Below, one piece after another: positions 1-14,600 of a stretch of DNA of 64,000 bases. The translations under genes were made by a program, and so were the position numbers. The stretch is from Luscinia megarhynchos (lineage: Eukaryota > Chordata > Aves > Passeriformes > Turdidae), in NCBI GenBank assembly GCA_034336665.1, contig JAPFBE010000002.1, forward strand, positions 12,006,906 to 12,070,905, written 5' to 3'. How positions within the stretch are numbered: position 1 is the first letter of the stretch; the number at the start of each line of letters is the position of its first letter. Below the pieces are notes generated by a model. That model made no database searches. It was not told the DNA's origin and saw nothing but the letters and a program-made list of their open reading frames with translations.

Positions 1-3000
1 CTACCTGTTTTGGCTGCACAGTTGAAAAACAACCTATTACCACATGTAGGGTTATTCACATTGTAGGGGCTACATTTGTTAATATCCTGGGAGTGAGTAA
101 AATTGATATAAGGCTGTCTTAACTCAAATTGTCCTTGTTTTTATTGGATTGCACCTTTGCTTTAACATCAACTCAATTTTTAGCATTTAATATGACATTA
201 ATACAAATAAATCATGTAAGGCTTGCTCTTAATGGATTTGCAGCATGCATGAATATCACACACGATAATGTATTTCCAATTCACATTAATCATAGGGGGA
301 TAATACATTGGACAATAAGACACATTTTTGACAGGTTTGTGCAAGTTTAGGTTTGCTCAGTCCAGATCTCCTTTCCCTCAAAATCATTCTCTGCCTGATT
401 TATGTTTCAACACTTCCCCAAATACATCACTTCAGCCTCTAAGATTAAGTACACTGCTGCAATCCAGCTTCCTATTCCAAGTGACTGCCTGTCTGAATCA
501 AATATTAGACTCCATTTTAGGGCAATTTATGCTCCTAGAAAGATATAGAAAAGCTTTCATTCTCTCTTCTTACTTATACCCTATGACTCTTGTCATTTTA
601 TGCCATTTAAATGAGAGAAACACAGAATTAATCTATTCAAATCACATAAGATCTGTCCTCTCACACTCAAAACAACAAATAAACAGAAACAAACCAAAAC
701 ATAATGAAAACCAAAGAAAGAAACACATTAAAAAAAACTTTAAAAAATTACCAAACCTGCTACCTTGTTTTTACAGGTATCTTTCTCCCAGTCAATTTCT
801 ATACAACACATAGGAACTAATAAGTGACAGACTCAAAGCAAAATCCACACTTCTACAAACTGGGTTTAGATTTTTTTTCTCCCTCATCTCCCTGCTATCC
901 AGTCCATAGCCATTTCCTTTCCTTCCTTTCTGTGTTTCCATCTGCAAAGTGCAGATACCCAGCTTGGTGAGAACTCAAGAAAAGCTTACCCTAGCACCTG
1001 AAAGATTTTCTCTCACGGCAATTCACCTGGAAGCATTGCTGCCTGTGGATGATAAGGGTCTTGGCTATCATACTGTATTTCCCCTGCAGCAGGAAAAATT
1101 TTAACTGAATATTTAACTGGGCTCTAGCTTAGCAGAGACAATGGCCATATTGTTATTAAGGAGATGAGCTTGTCTATTATTTTGAGCCCAAATAGTTGTT
1201 TTGCTCTCACCATAGCTGTGCTGAGATTTCTAAATTTTAATATTGACCTCTTGTCAAAATAATATACCCTACCTGGAAATTCCAGGAGCTCCAGCATTCT
1301 GATTGACTTCCATGTTTCAAGGCCTAGGATTAAGATTTCTAATTACTGTCTTGAAATAAAGATGAAATACTGGATGTGTGCATATCTTTGAAGGCAAATG
1401 ACCCAGCTGCCAATCTAAGCACAATTCAGATTCCACTGATAAGTAATTGCCAAGAAACCTTGATCACACTGACATAAATACATCAATGTCAAAATTATAA
1501 TGGTAGCTTTTGACCTTATTTTATTTATATTTAGGACGGTATAGACACCTGAAAATTCATCTTGTCTTATAAGTTCATAGCAGGCATCAAAGTGCAAAGA
1601 CTCATCCTTGTACTTTTTTTGTGAATTAAAGAGTATTTATATATTTTTTTTTTCATCTCAAAAAGTTCCTCATACATTACTGTTGTCACTGAAGGATCAT
1701 CACTGAATTTCAGACTACTGACTCAGGAACTTGGTAAACAAAACAGGAAAGATAGCAGTCACGTATCTCATTTGAGGCAATTATTTCATCACTCCAGGAA
1801 AGAGGAACACAGCAGAACCAATTGTCAATCAATGACTTCCATATCAGTGTTTTTTAAAATTAAAAACCTGTCCATAACAACCAAGTATATTTCACATCTA
1901 CTGAAATGCAGTCCTACAGACCAAGACAAAGAAGTTTCACAGTGCTCTGAAACAATCAATGTTTATATAAATTAGTTTGTGATCCATATTACTCAACTGT
2001 ATCATTTTATTTTATTGAGCACATTAATGTGAAATAAAGACCCACATGTTCATTGTACACAGCCTGAAAGCTCTTCCAGCAAAGGAGAAATAAAAAGTAA
2101 TTAGAAGAATAGCTTACTAAAAGGATTTAAAATTTTATTGAGACCTCTGGCTTTTATAAAGCCTGCATTAAATGTTATTTATCTGAATGTTTTGTTCATC
2201 TCATTCCATTTTTCAGATAGAAACAGAATGAATTTAACAGTTTTGTAAGCATGATTAACCCTATATTATTGTCAGAAAGAAAGGCAAAAGAAGTATAATA
2301 CATAAGGCAGCAAAGTAGGCTATCATAAAATACTGCCCCAGGACTATATCATACCAATCCTTAGTGAGTCAACAGCAAACAGGAAAGTATGCCTTGGATG
2401 TTTGATCTATCCTTTTCTAATTAAGATGGAGGTGACCTCATTCTTGTTTCCACACACTCATGAAATTATTCTAATTTCAGAGTCAAGCAATGATCTCACA
2501 AGAGCCAAGAAATGATTGCTTAGGCTTGATATATCCAGGTCAGTACACTTTAAAGTTACATGATATGTTACTACATTATCCATTTTTAAAAATATTTAAT
2601 TGATTTGTTATTATGTCAGCAATGTAATGGTGTAATAATATTATCCAATAAAGATGTATTTCTTTCTGGAGGTCTTTTAATAATTTTTACATATCTTTTC
2701 CCTATTCTCTGTGCCTGTTTCAATTTTGACAATGCAACCCTAGAGAGCTTTGGACCAAGTTGCACCAAATTTTCCCTTGTGTCATTGATTGTAGTGGAGC
2801 TTTGCCACTTCTTCCCAGTAGCTCTGTCAACCCTCCATTTCCAAGTGAGAAATAAAGCCAGTGATGCTTAGTACTTTCTAAAATCCATTCTACCCATACA
2901 GAGGGTTTTTCTTGTGAACAGCTGAAAATTCTCCTCCTTTCCAATGAAGATAGGTGTGCACATCTTAAATCAGCACACAGTGAGCATACTGGTCAGAGAA

Positions 3001-4075
3001 GGGCTAAGATACAGCAGTATATTTTTTTTTTCCCCTGGAAGAAGAGAAGGTTAAACAGACTCCTGAACTTTTATCACTGTAATAAACTGTTCTTCCTTGC
3101 TCTTCAATTCTAGTTGAGAGAGTTCATTATAATCATCAGTCAAGTCTCCCAAGGAACATGGAAAGCAGATGCACTATTGCATCTACTTCACAAAGAAATA
3201 ACTAAGGAAAAATGGTTTTCCCGAGGTCCAAAAGGCCATTACAGAGCTGGCAAATATCCCACAATTTCCAATCTTTAAATACAGAAATTATCTTCTACAC
3301 TGCACAAGGAAAGGCAGGAAAGCAGTGTGGAAAAGGCTTTCTTTCCTAGAAACAGGAACCTTTCTCTGGATTAAGGATTAGGAAAGGACACCAGCCATTA
3401 GAAGCAATTTCTATATTGGAATTTTATTTGTTTCAGTGAAGAATAGGCCAGGAGTATCTTGTCCTCATTACTGATAACAAATCTTCATCATGGATTGCAG
3501 ATGCTTGTTGACTTTTGCCCCAGTCATCCCAATTTTCTCATTTCAGTTCAAATCAAATGTCGTACTGCCAAGAAAACAGAATCACAGCCCTATTAGCTAC
3601 AGTAGGGGGAAAGAAAAAAAAACCAGCAAAAAAGTCAACACAGAAAACCTTGCACAATTAAGCATTTTGAAATGCTGTTTCTTATTGTCCCATTCAATAT
3701 ATTTCAGAGCCAACAGTATCAGAAAGATTTATAGAGCTGAAGGAACCAGAGGACTAGGTGCTGCTTTTAAATGCTTTTTCAAACACAGTGTTGTAATTGG
3801 AATCAACAGTATAGTCCAGCAATTCTGTTTCACTGATACAAAACATGTGTGTGGTAATATCCTTCTCCAGAAGGACCAGATGTCCAAAGCAGCCAAGGAT
3901 TAGCAGGACATTGCCCCAGCCTGGCTCTGTATCTCAATTTGACCAAGCTATTGTGCAGCAACCATTCTCCAGCATAGCTCTAGCACCTAGAGACCTGCAG
4001 CAATTGTCAATAAAAACTCCTAGTGGCTGATGTGGATTGTGGAAGAAGCTTTCTTTTTACATTTCCTTTTGGTTG

Positions 4076-4094
4076 TTTTTTTTTTTTTTTTTTG
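4076..4094. repeat. Poly(T) run
   Basis: T homopolymer of about 19 bases within TTTTGGTTG-rich sequence. It may be a simple repeat. No element body was recognised. Confidence 0.8.
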
Positions 4095-7000
4095 GTAACT
4101 GGGATTATACAACAGCTTTTTCAGGGCCTTTGGGGGTAACAGTCTATTTTCCATACAAGAGCTGCAACAAAATTGGTGCTGTTGGATTGTGGTACATGGC
4201 TGATCAATGGAGAGGACTGTGATTTCAGTGAGCTGAAATCTCTGGCCAGAGAGGGTTTAAACACTATGATTCTGACACCTTTCCCGTGCTGACAATTATC
4301 ATCCACTCAGCCAAACACAGCAAATAAGCCACTAATGTACCACAGTTATCCCAGAGAGCTTTGTCAGAGTGTTTTTAATAGTGGGATTCAAGTAAGAGCT
4401 TCAGATAACATTTGCCACTCATTCCAATATCCCACCACTCTCCCTTTCTTTCTTGGAGCCTTATTTATGCATGTTGGTTGTGGCATAACCCGTGGATGGG
4501 ACTTTTGCAGCTTGAAAATGAGATACTGTCATACATGTCACAGAAGATCAAATGAAGCTTTCCAATATACTGCCCCAGAGGTATTAACTTCTTAGAGTGG
4601 CTCTCCTTTTCCCAAAGGATTGAAATAATCTGCCCAGAAAGCATGAGCCTGGCAGTCAGCTCCAACTGTTTTAGCAGAAGACTGGGGGAGCTCCTGGTAT
4701 TATTTAATAACTGTAGCTTCTGGCAAGGGTTTAATATGCACATTTAAGCACTGTATTTAGCTCTGTTTGTCTGCATGCTAGATTGGATCTGTGGGGTGCT
4801 GAAGCACAGCACAAAATGTGGTTATGTTCCCTCTGAGAATTTCTCACTCCCTCTGGGTCCAGCCTTAACTAAGAATCGTTATTTTTTTCACCTGAGGCAG
4901 GTTCTCCTTTGCAAAGCTAACAATTTTATAGTTGTAAATAAAGAAACAGGAATAATCAGTGGCCCAAGTAATACAGCAGCAATAGGCCCTTTAACTATCA
5001 AAATGTCATCTGAAGCCTGCTGTTTTCTCCACTTGTGGTTCCACAGGGCTATAATTTATTTTAGAAATTTGGTTACAATAGATGAGAGTGGAGGTTTCTT
5101 GAACCAAGCCAACTGAAACATTTTCAAATAGCAATCCTAGATATTATTCCACAGACCACATATGGCAAAGAGAACAGTAAGATGAAAGACAAAGAATCCA
5201 ATAACAAAGGGTTTGCCTCTATGAAGCAAATTGTCCCTACCTTTAATGACTTTAGGTGTGATATAAGTTATGGCTTGGAGTTTAGCAGAATCTAATGTCA
5301 TGAAGGAATTCTGTAACACAGCTATTCCTGTGGTATGATTGCCCATTTTTTTCACTGTGAGTTGAGTCTTGCAACAAAAGGAAACACTTCTACCTTAAAA
5401 TGCCCCCAAGAGAATTTTATATCGCACCTCCAACCTGATTTAGAAATGCAGAGCAATATGTTTTCTGCATAAAACAGTATCTTGAAAGTCTAACAGCAAG
5501 AATAAACCTGATTCAGATGGTAACTGGAGTTGTCAGGAAACATTCCATTCCTGCACAAATGGGTAAAAGATGACTACAGTCACCTCTCCATTCTATGCCC
5601 ACTTCTCTTACATGTGCACACAAACACAGAAAAAGTGCTTCAGACAGCTGTGATAAAACAGCAAAACCCACCAGTCCTTCCAACACCAGACAGGCTGATA
5701 AACTCCTGCTGATCCAGGAGTGCCATGGAAAGTGTTCTGTGTACTAGGAACCACAATGCAGAGCAAATTTTGATATTTTCCTATTGTTATGCTGTGTTAT
5801 AGATGTCAAAATACTCAAATTAACACGTTGCTCACATGCTAAATAAGGTAGATTCATAGAATTGCTTTTGACCTGCAGCAGAGCAGAGCTCATAATCACC
5901 TCACCATGGGGAAGACATCAGTAGAAGATCTGGGCTAAGAAGGCTTCTGACAGCACAAGGGAACACAGCAGCAAAAGCAGTCCCAGGTCCAGTGTGTATT
6001 CAAAAAATGACCTTTCCCTGGGCAGCCAAAGGAGGCACCTCTGCAATGCATTCCTCAACATTCCCCTGGCACAGGAGGCCACAGCAAACTGACAGAAGGC
6101 CCTCGAGCATCTTTCCTTCTGGAGGCAGCCAGAGAATACCAAACACTTGTCCTGGGACTTCCAAACAAGAAAGAAAATAAGAAACAGCACAAAACACAAA
6201 ACCAGAATAAAACATCTTCTAAAGAAAAAAACAAATAAAGTCTCAATTCAGCTTCACTCTCATTTTTCTACTTTTGTACACTTAATGTCAAAGATAAATG
6301 CTAGAAGAAAGAAATGAGCTGGCCCACATAAAGTGCATACCAATAAACACAGGTAAATAATTTTTATTACCCAGAAGTTTGGAAAAGTATATGCATATTG
6401 ATTTGAAGTGAAGAAAAATGCTGACTTTTGTGTCATTTATGTTTCTTTAACAGTCTTCACTCCTGAAAGTTACACAAAAATGCACAAAAACAAAAAATTA
6501 TGTCCCTCCTAGCCACTTACTGGTATTCTTACAGGTATTGGCAAGCCCCATGTCATTAGTTTCAGATTTTAAGACCAGCCTTAACTAAAAAGCTTCCAGA
6601 CATTATTTTCAGACAAAATCGATCTTATTCATATACAGTTAGTTGCAAATGTAAGAAAGAACATTCACCCTTTTCTTCATGAGCTGAAGGCATCTGGATT
6701 ATTTTATCCTCCTGTCATTGTCTGTCTGTGATATGGTTGAATACATGAGTGTGGGGAGTGCCAGAAATTAATTTAATTTTAGAACTTGATTTATATTAAC
6801 AAACTGGAGGAAGAAAAAAAAAAGGAACATAAATCATTATTACCATTCCCTATTCCTTATGTTAATAAATGAAATGTCAGGCCTCTTTTACCTAATTTTT
6901 TAGAGAGGTTTTAAGCCTTTCTGATTCAAATAATTCCACTGTAGTTTTGAGGTTGTGTTGTACCCTGAGGCTGGCTGAAAAAAAACGTGCTTTGAAAGGG

Positions 7001-7751
7001 TTAACTTGTGGAACATGCTATAAAAGGCAGCAGTAAAAGCTGTGACTCTGTTCAAAAGGAGAGTGGCACTAAGAAGGGGGTGAAAAACAAATAAACAAAC
7101 CACTATAGGGTAGAATCACAAACTTACAGAGATCTTGAGGGAAAATTGACCTCCTTCCATTCTAGAATACAAGTATGGTATTCTAATTAAATTACACCCT
7201 TACCTTAATATTTCTAACTCTTTTTGGCTTATTTCATCCCAATCATGGGCTTTATGGATTGAATAGCATCAGTCATAATTTTCTCTGCTTCCTTTTGTAG
7301 CTTATACCTTCTGTGCACTGATCCTCTAGCTTGATCAAAGTGTTTTTTCCACCAAAACAATCATGTTTATTCCTCAGCTATCCTGAAGCTTAAATGTTTA
7401 ACCCAAAAAACTAATCCACAGGCATACTAGCTATGTTGTTTGAACCATAAAATAAAACCCCAGACAAACTGATTTTTTAATTTTCTTTTACACAGAGGAG
7501 TAAGCAGATCTAACATATCCTGTTTGCAATTTTCACCCAAGAGTTGCTTAGGCAATTTTCTTGGCAATGAAGATTCAAGAAAGTAAAACACAAATCTGCT
7601 GAAGGTCAGGTTTATTGCTAACCTTGTTCAATCTTGTCACAATTGTAGTGACTTTGCAGAGCTCATGAGGTACCTAGAGTTGCTGTTGAGGCAATCCCAA
7701 AAATACAGATTTTCTGACTTTATATTAGAGACAGACAACTCCTGTGGGGAG

Positions 7752-7779
7752 AAAAAAAAAAAAAAAAAAAAAAAAAAAA
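7752..7779. repeat. Poly(A) run, 28 bases
   Basis: This is a homopolymer of 28 A residues. No retroelement or processed pseudogene is recognisable upstream of it, so it may be a simple repeat rather than an insertion tail. Confidence 0.9.
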
Positions 7780-10700
7780 CAAAGCAGCAAGAATAAAACC
7801 GTTTACAGAGTTTGTGAAAATGTGTGAAAATTAGGGATTTGTATTTCCCCCTTTCCCACAGAAAAGAACATACAGTTGGGAATGGACTTTGAACAAACAG
7901 CAATATTTGAATCCATGTGTCATGGCAAGTCAGGAACGTTTAACCATTAGGCACTGGGAAATATTTTGCCCCATAGTCAGTTTGGATTTCTTTAAGAAAT
8001 CATCAAATAGATATGATTATGAGGTTTGTGTACCAGAGATACGAGCTTAGGTGATCAAAAACCCAGCCTGCCACATGCTGAGTCAGTCCCTGCCCTCACT
8101 GATCCCTGATTTTCTGCCTCCATGACAGGAATTGCCAACTTCTTTCACTAACAGCAATCCACATCATTTCAGTGAAGGTCATTATAGGCACTGGCTTTAA
8201 TCTCTCAAAAATCCTGCATTGGTGTTTTCCAGGCTGAACATGGACTGTTTATTTGACATCCTCCACTTGGCTCTTCCCAGAAACTCTAACAGAATCCTAC
8301 CAGGCTCCTGCCATTGCTCCCTGCCCACAATGCCTGTTTCAGATACCCTTTAAGGGAGCCTTAGCTCCCTTAAAATGTCACCTGACCCAGAAAGCAGCAA
8401 AGGTAAGATTTTTCTCTTTCTCAGAAAGTCTTTTATTGACCTGCAACAAAGGATTTGAGAAGAGAATAACCAAAGGGTGCAAGCCAAGCATTAGACCTCA
8501 GATTCTCCTGGGTGTTTGGGAATGAAAATTTCATCTCTGTTGAGATGAGACTGTCTGAGATGCTCACTCACTTCATGATAGCCTCATTCCTAATTTACTG
8601 AACACAAGGTTAGTTTAGTTAGTTCTGTAAGTCACAGCAATGGCATAAAATTGTCACATACTCAACAGCAGCAAAGAGACAAATAGGAGCATTCCAAGCC
8701 AAGAGTAGGCAGAGGTTGCATGTAATTCACTGCAAGCCAAAAAACGTGAGGAATTTAGGAGAAAAATAGCAGGCAATGAAATAACAGTATTCTGAAGACC
8801 AAATAATAAGTCATAAGAATCTGAGAGGAAATATTGAAAAATCAGTCAGAAAAGAAAAATCTTTGGCTGAATTATTAAAATTCCAGAATTTGTAAACACA
8901 GCAGAAATTATATTCTGGGTGGGGAGAAATGAAAACTCAGAACAAAAACAAAAAAAACCACCAAAAACAAACACCAAATCCAAAGTGGGAGAGCCTAACA
9001 TCATTGAATAATCAAAGGTTTTCCTTACTCAAAACTCTTTTCCCATTAAAAACCAAAACAACACTTTTAAAGATTTTTTTTCTCTCTTTTGGACATTAGT
9101 CTTACTCAGAAACCAAACAAGAAGAGAACCCAGAGATAGATTTTTGCTGATCAGCAGAAAACAGTGTAAGTGCTTGAAGGCCAGTGGCAGTGGGCTTTGG
9201 ATTTGCAGAACATATGGGAAAACATTGTCTCAACAAGTCCATAAGAGAATTAAGGAAAGACAGTAGATTCTTATATATACTCATTTCTATTTTGTCCTCA
9301 TAGTTCCAATATTTTTATCTTATCATTGTGAGGATCTCCAGAGCTGCAGCCATTTATTGCCAGGAATGAACAATCAAATTCAGTTTATATAAAAGTAACT
9401 TGAAAGTTAGCTCAATGATTGTCAAGCAGGTTTTTTTTCAAGAATAACTTCAGAAGATGTAGTTATTTCATGTCTGATGGGGATTCAATTTGTTTATTCA
9501 AACTTTTCACTTGTTTATTCAGACATTTCTCTTCAACCTAAAACTAACACCCCCCAAATTCCCATGAAATCCCTATTATACTAGTATTTATGAATCATCC
9601 ATAGCTAAGAATTGCTAGAAAACTAATTTTAAAAATATTTTTTCCTATTATACTCCACCTACTTTTTTTCAATCAACTATATGGAGAACATTCAGCAAAT
9701 AAGGCAATGGCCTGGAAATGTATAGACACAAAGGATGCATCACTAGTTGCTTTTAGAGCTTATTTCTGCTCCCAGTTTTTAAAAGAATGCATGTGTTGTC
9801 TTAGTGCTTTGCTCTGGGCACTGACATTGAGTACAGGGACTCACAGGCATCTCACTTTGCAGCTGTCTTGCTCATAAAGCACCAGTTTTAAAGAGTGACT
9901 CATTAGTTACAAGCCCTCCACAAATAAAAGTCACAGAGAAGAAACACAGGTAAACAGACACAAGTAAAAGCACAGCTGGATATTATGGAGTGTTTTGCTA
10001 GGCATAAAACTAATTTGTACACAAAAACAAATGTATTTTCAGAAAAACTAGCATTATATGTATGCATAGACCCCTTTACCAAAATCAGTGCCCACTTAAA
10101 TCAATATTTGTATGATCTGCACATGGAAACCATAAATTTTTTGTACCACTCTGAACTGGTGTTGTCACAATGTGACTGAACTAATTTTTTTATTTAGAAG
10201 CTGTTTTTGCTAGCAGTGGCTTTTGTCAACTCTTCACATTTGTATCAAGTATGACTTTTTTCAAAACAGGCCTGTGGTTCTGGTCTTCATTTTAGCCAAG
10301 GCTGCAGTGATCCTTGGAGCTACATGCCCTTCAGTTCTGAGTTTAATTTCTAATCAAAAACTGAAGACATTGCGACTGACTCTGGGAGCTGAATCCAACC
10401 CACATGATTTCAGTGTGTTCTGACTGAAGATTCTAGCTTTTGGTCTATTTTCCTCCACCTTGTGCCAAAGCTTTGACAAATTGACAAATATCAGGGACAC
10501 ACCGAGACTCCACATATGGATGGAAACCAAGGACAGATGGGAGAAGGAGTTTCAGTATAAATTGCTGAGCAAAACCTAATGCTTAAAAAAATAAAAATAA
10601 TTTATTTATAATACTATTTTTTATTTTCATCTCAAATTGATGTACATCACGAAGTGCAGTTTATAATTTTCTCTTCATTTACTGTTTCGGGTTTCTACAT

Positions 10701-11279
10701 TGGTTGGTAAAATAAAAGTGTAACATTGATTTTTTTTTGTTTGTTTTTAAAGACAGCCTTAAAGGTTGGCTCAAGTCACTGACACATGCATCCATGAAAT
10801 CTAACATCATAATTGCTGCATAAGATATATTAATGTTCTACCTACATTCTAAACTATTTATATGAACATAATAGATGTATGTACATTTTGCATATGGAAC
10901 AAAAAAATATCAAGGCCTGGGTCTTTCAGAATGACCATTTACTAAAGAAGTCTGATTATAGCAAACATATTCCAAAGGACAAATAGAAAAAAGGAAAAAA
11001 AAAAGGCATTTGCACTTTTCAGAGTTCTTTCTAGATGTTTTCCCTCTTTCTCTCTTTGGTCAATGAACTTAGTTGAGATCTGAAATTACATTTCCCATCT
11101 TCCAGATTCCATCCAGTGGTTCTATCAAAGGAGGCAGATACTTCATGTTGTCCGTAAAAAAGAATATCTACTCACATGGAAAAATCTCTCTCTTGCTATT
11201 TCCCTGCATATATAGAATCACCTAATTCACCATTTCCATGTTTGAACAGCCCCTTTAATGTCATATCCAAGCAAATCAA

Positions 11280-11600
11280 GAAAGGCTATAACAATCACTC
11301 TTTGCTCCTTCCCCGGCTTATAAGAGGCCTGGCATAATTCATTTGTAGCACACTTAGCTTTCATTTGCATGAAAAACTGTGTGGTGAGGCTTTTCTCAGA
11401 GGAGGGATCTCAAATAAAGATGCTGGGTTTGTATGAGGGAGCAGGGGGAGAAGTGGCTCACTGAAATGTGAAAAATCAAATGCTGCGACAGCTGCTGCTG
11501 CTGTAACACTCTTGCAAAGCCCAGATTGCCATGAGGTTATTCAGTGCATCTGCACCGAATTTCCTGGGTTACTGTAACACATTACAAGGATGTGCTTTGA
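11280..11600. promoter_or_regulatory. Possible conserved non-coding element with POU octamer
   Basis: The stretch has a perfect ATTTGCAT octamer (11363-11370), a GCTGCTGCTGCTG run, several TGTAACA strings and no repeat similarity. It lacks a coding frame. The motif density and composition look like a developmental enhancer, but conservation could not be tested. Confidence 0.25.
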
Positions 11601-14600
11601 TGTGTCCCACACAAATGTCCTCACCGCCACACCCTCTTCCTTTCCCTCCCCTCCCCACCTACTCCTGGCCCTAGGACCCTGCAGTCCACAGCAATGTCAT
11701 GCTGCATGCCTTCCTGCTCACATGAGCAGCAGTTGTCAGAGAAATGGATCCAAAAGAAACAGTCAATAAAAACAGAAACAGCTGTAACAATTTTACATGG
11801 CATGGTTCTGATTTCTGGGTATATCCTCTGCACACGTGTTTTCTTTTTCCCTTCTACCTTTCCCAAGTAACAGGGTATGGTGGTGTGGAAAAACAACCAT
11901 TAGGGAGGGAACAATACTGCAAAGAAATATTCTTCTCACAGATTTTATAATTTGAAAAATGGGGCTACTTAGATTTTTTTTTTTTTTTTTAAGAAGTGGC
12001 AGAAAGGGAAATAGATGGCTTGAGAGAAGAAAAATAATGAGTGGGCAGAATGAAAGGGCACTGCAGGTTCTACAGGCAGCTGTAGATTTTTTCCAGAAGA
12101 GGTCTGACAATATTTTAAAGCCCAGTGTCTCCACATTCTGCCCCACTTACACCCTTCAAACAAAGAGTGGGTTGTAGCTGTTGGCACTTGAACAACATTT
12201 TTAAATGTGAGAAGCATCTGAACTGACTTTAATGAGAGATTGTGCATCAGTTCTGTGTTATTTACAGTAGAACAAGGAGCCTTAGGGTCACCCTACTTAG
12301 TATAGACAATAAACAGTGGCATCTAAGCCAGGAGCCACATTTATACCCTCAACAGAATGGCTCTTGAGATTATCATTATCCACTGAATACAGAAAGAGCC
12401 CAGAGCACCTGAGCCTTTACCACACTGTCTTAGCTCACCTGGAGGGATAGAAAGTAATAGGTGTAATCCAACTAGGCAATTTTGTGAATATCTTTAGTCA
12501 AAACAAGGCTCCTTAAGAAGGAAGCAGTAGACTTGAAAGACATATGTGAAATACTTTACAAATCTGGCAATTAACTGATGCTTTTCAGCCTAGGAAGACA
12601 TGGCTCTGTCACAGAAGACAGGGTGATTTCTGCATTAGTTGCCATAGACAGGATAGACTATTGGTGGCACAGATTTCAGTTCACAGCATTAGACTATATA
12701 GGGAACTCACAGGATTTACACAAAATCATCTCCCTCCTTTATTCCACCCAGCAGAAATTTAAAATAAAATAAACAGACAAATCTCAGACACTTAACTGTA
12801 TTTTCAGGTTTGTAAGCAAAGAGAAAAAAAGGGTGTTTGAGGCTTTCTTGGTGACTTGCTTAAAGGTTTTAGCTGAAGAAAAAAAAAGTGAATAGATGGT
12901 GTGATGATATATACCTATTTTTCCTTAACTGTACCTTTCATGGTGTAGGAGTCCTTCAAATTCACACTCTCAACCAGTCTTTTACCCAGACCCCCAAAAT
13001 ACAACTTGTTGTCTTAACCCTTGGGCTTCAGAAGAAGAGAAAGGAAAACACCATCTCTTTCTGGTTATGAAGCTTTTAATCTTTTCAAAAATGCCTGGAA
13101 GAAAAATGAAAAGCTCAACTTAGAGCAGAATTTCTAAGATTATACAAATTTTAGTTGAAAGGCATGAGCTTAACACAGGAAGAATTAGTTACTACAGAAC
13201 TTTCCTAATAAGCCCAAGAACCATCTAGTTCATTGCAATGATTTCTCAGTGACTTCAAAATTCTGTGGAGAGCACGCTGCACACAATGTAGTTTGAGTTT
13301 GTGTAAGTAATTCAAAAACCTGCTCTAAACCTCTGTGGTAGGAGGTGTCACAGGAGCAGCCTTTCTTTGCTAAGGTTGCATTACACCTTTTTCATTTATT
13401 TTCCAGTTAGAGTCCAGAGTGCTCCAGAGAACAGAAGATGAAGAACAAACACACTCTTTTCAACTCTATCCATCTGGGCCAATTTAATCTTTAGACAAAC
13501 ATGAGAATTCTCACTTTAACCCCACTTCCAGCAGTACAATTGAGAGTTTGTGCACTAGGCTGAAAAAATAAGAAAACCAGATTCTGTCTATAGATAATTA
13601 ACTAAGTCATGTATGTTTGAATAAAACAGAAGTTGTGCCAGTATTTGCAAAACCTGCAGTTAACATGAGCTGATTTTTCAAACCAGAAGTGCCTCTGTTG
13701 TGTTTCTTACTTCCAAGCTTTTTTCAGCTGTGTCACTGAAGCCATATATGGTGTCTCTCAATAAATCAGTCATATTTCTGCTCTTATAATTGCATTACAT
13801 TACTTCATCTTTCTTTAAAAATAATAATGAAGTGGACTGTTTTCTGTTCAAACCATTTGCACATAGCTAATGGGTTCAATATGTCTGCACTCTGTTGCTG
13901 TACCTGAGGAGTTCAACACAATGCTTAGAGAGCACGAGCACCTCACATGCTAAAAGTGATATCCCTTCTCAGGAGCCCCATGGTCACAAATGCTGTGGTA
14001 TTCACAGAAAGATTGGGGGATAGTACTGGCATTTCAGCCAAGTGCTTCTTTTCTCAGTGAAATGTGTCCCATGGGCCAGGCTGTGTGAAGGCTTTGGCCA
14101 GGTGTTGAGCCATGTTATGCTGTCTGCTGGCCTCTGGCTGTTTTGATGTAGTAAATTATTTTATTGACTAACTCGCATATTAAGCAATTAAACAGTAATA
14201 TTTAATAGCAGGGAAGACATTTTAAGTAGGTAGTAAGGATTAGCTAAAACTAACCTGGAATATAAACCCTTAAAGATTAAGTGGTTTGGTAATGTAACTG
14301 TCAGGCACAACCTGCTTGTTCAAAAAGGTCAAAACAGAGAAGTGACTGCAAGGGTCCCTGGAGTTCCCTCAGACTCTGTTGTCATGGCTATCCACAGCAC
14401 TCCAGAGCTCACATTTGCCAGATGCCAAAACAAAGCAGAAAGAGCAGATTCTTACTGCTTGTGCTCTGATTTGAAACCCCCACAGGCCTCCCCAACACAA
14501 GCATGCAAAGGGAGAAGAACTGGGCTGCAGGATGCTGCAAAACACAGGCAGTGCATAAGCAATTCAGATTTGAAGAGATGTCCCAAGGACAGAACCTAAG

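Larger units (their letters stand above)
1..11279. other. Intergenic, no gene recognised
   Basis: This is AT-rich sequence with poly(T) at 4076-4094 and poly(A) at 7752-7779. An 8-bp perfect stem with a 4-base loop occurs at 4221-4240. All open stretches are short, lack family motifs and are compatible with chance. I saw no RNA gene or retroelement here. Confidence 0.75.

Noticed and set aside
328..813. 161-codon open stretch as a gene
   Set aside because: The C-terminal half is a translated A-rich tract (Asn/Lys repeats). No domain is recognised.
3490..3903. 137-codon open stretch as a gene
   Set aside because: No family resemblance, and it lies in ordinary AT-rich flank with no supporting signals.
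7100..7165. Possible antisense CR1 terminus (TAGAATCACAAACTTACAGA)
   Set aside because: Only a handful of bases match and the diagnostic GGAAGGGACC and CCAACC blocks are missing.
7752..7779. Poly(A) run as the tail of a processed pseudogene
   Set aside because: The sequence before it does not resemble any mRNA I recognise and no target-site duplication was evident.
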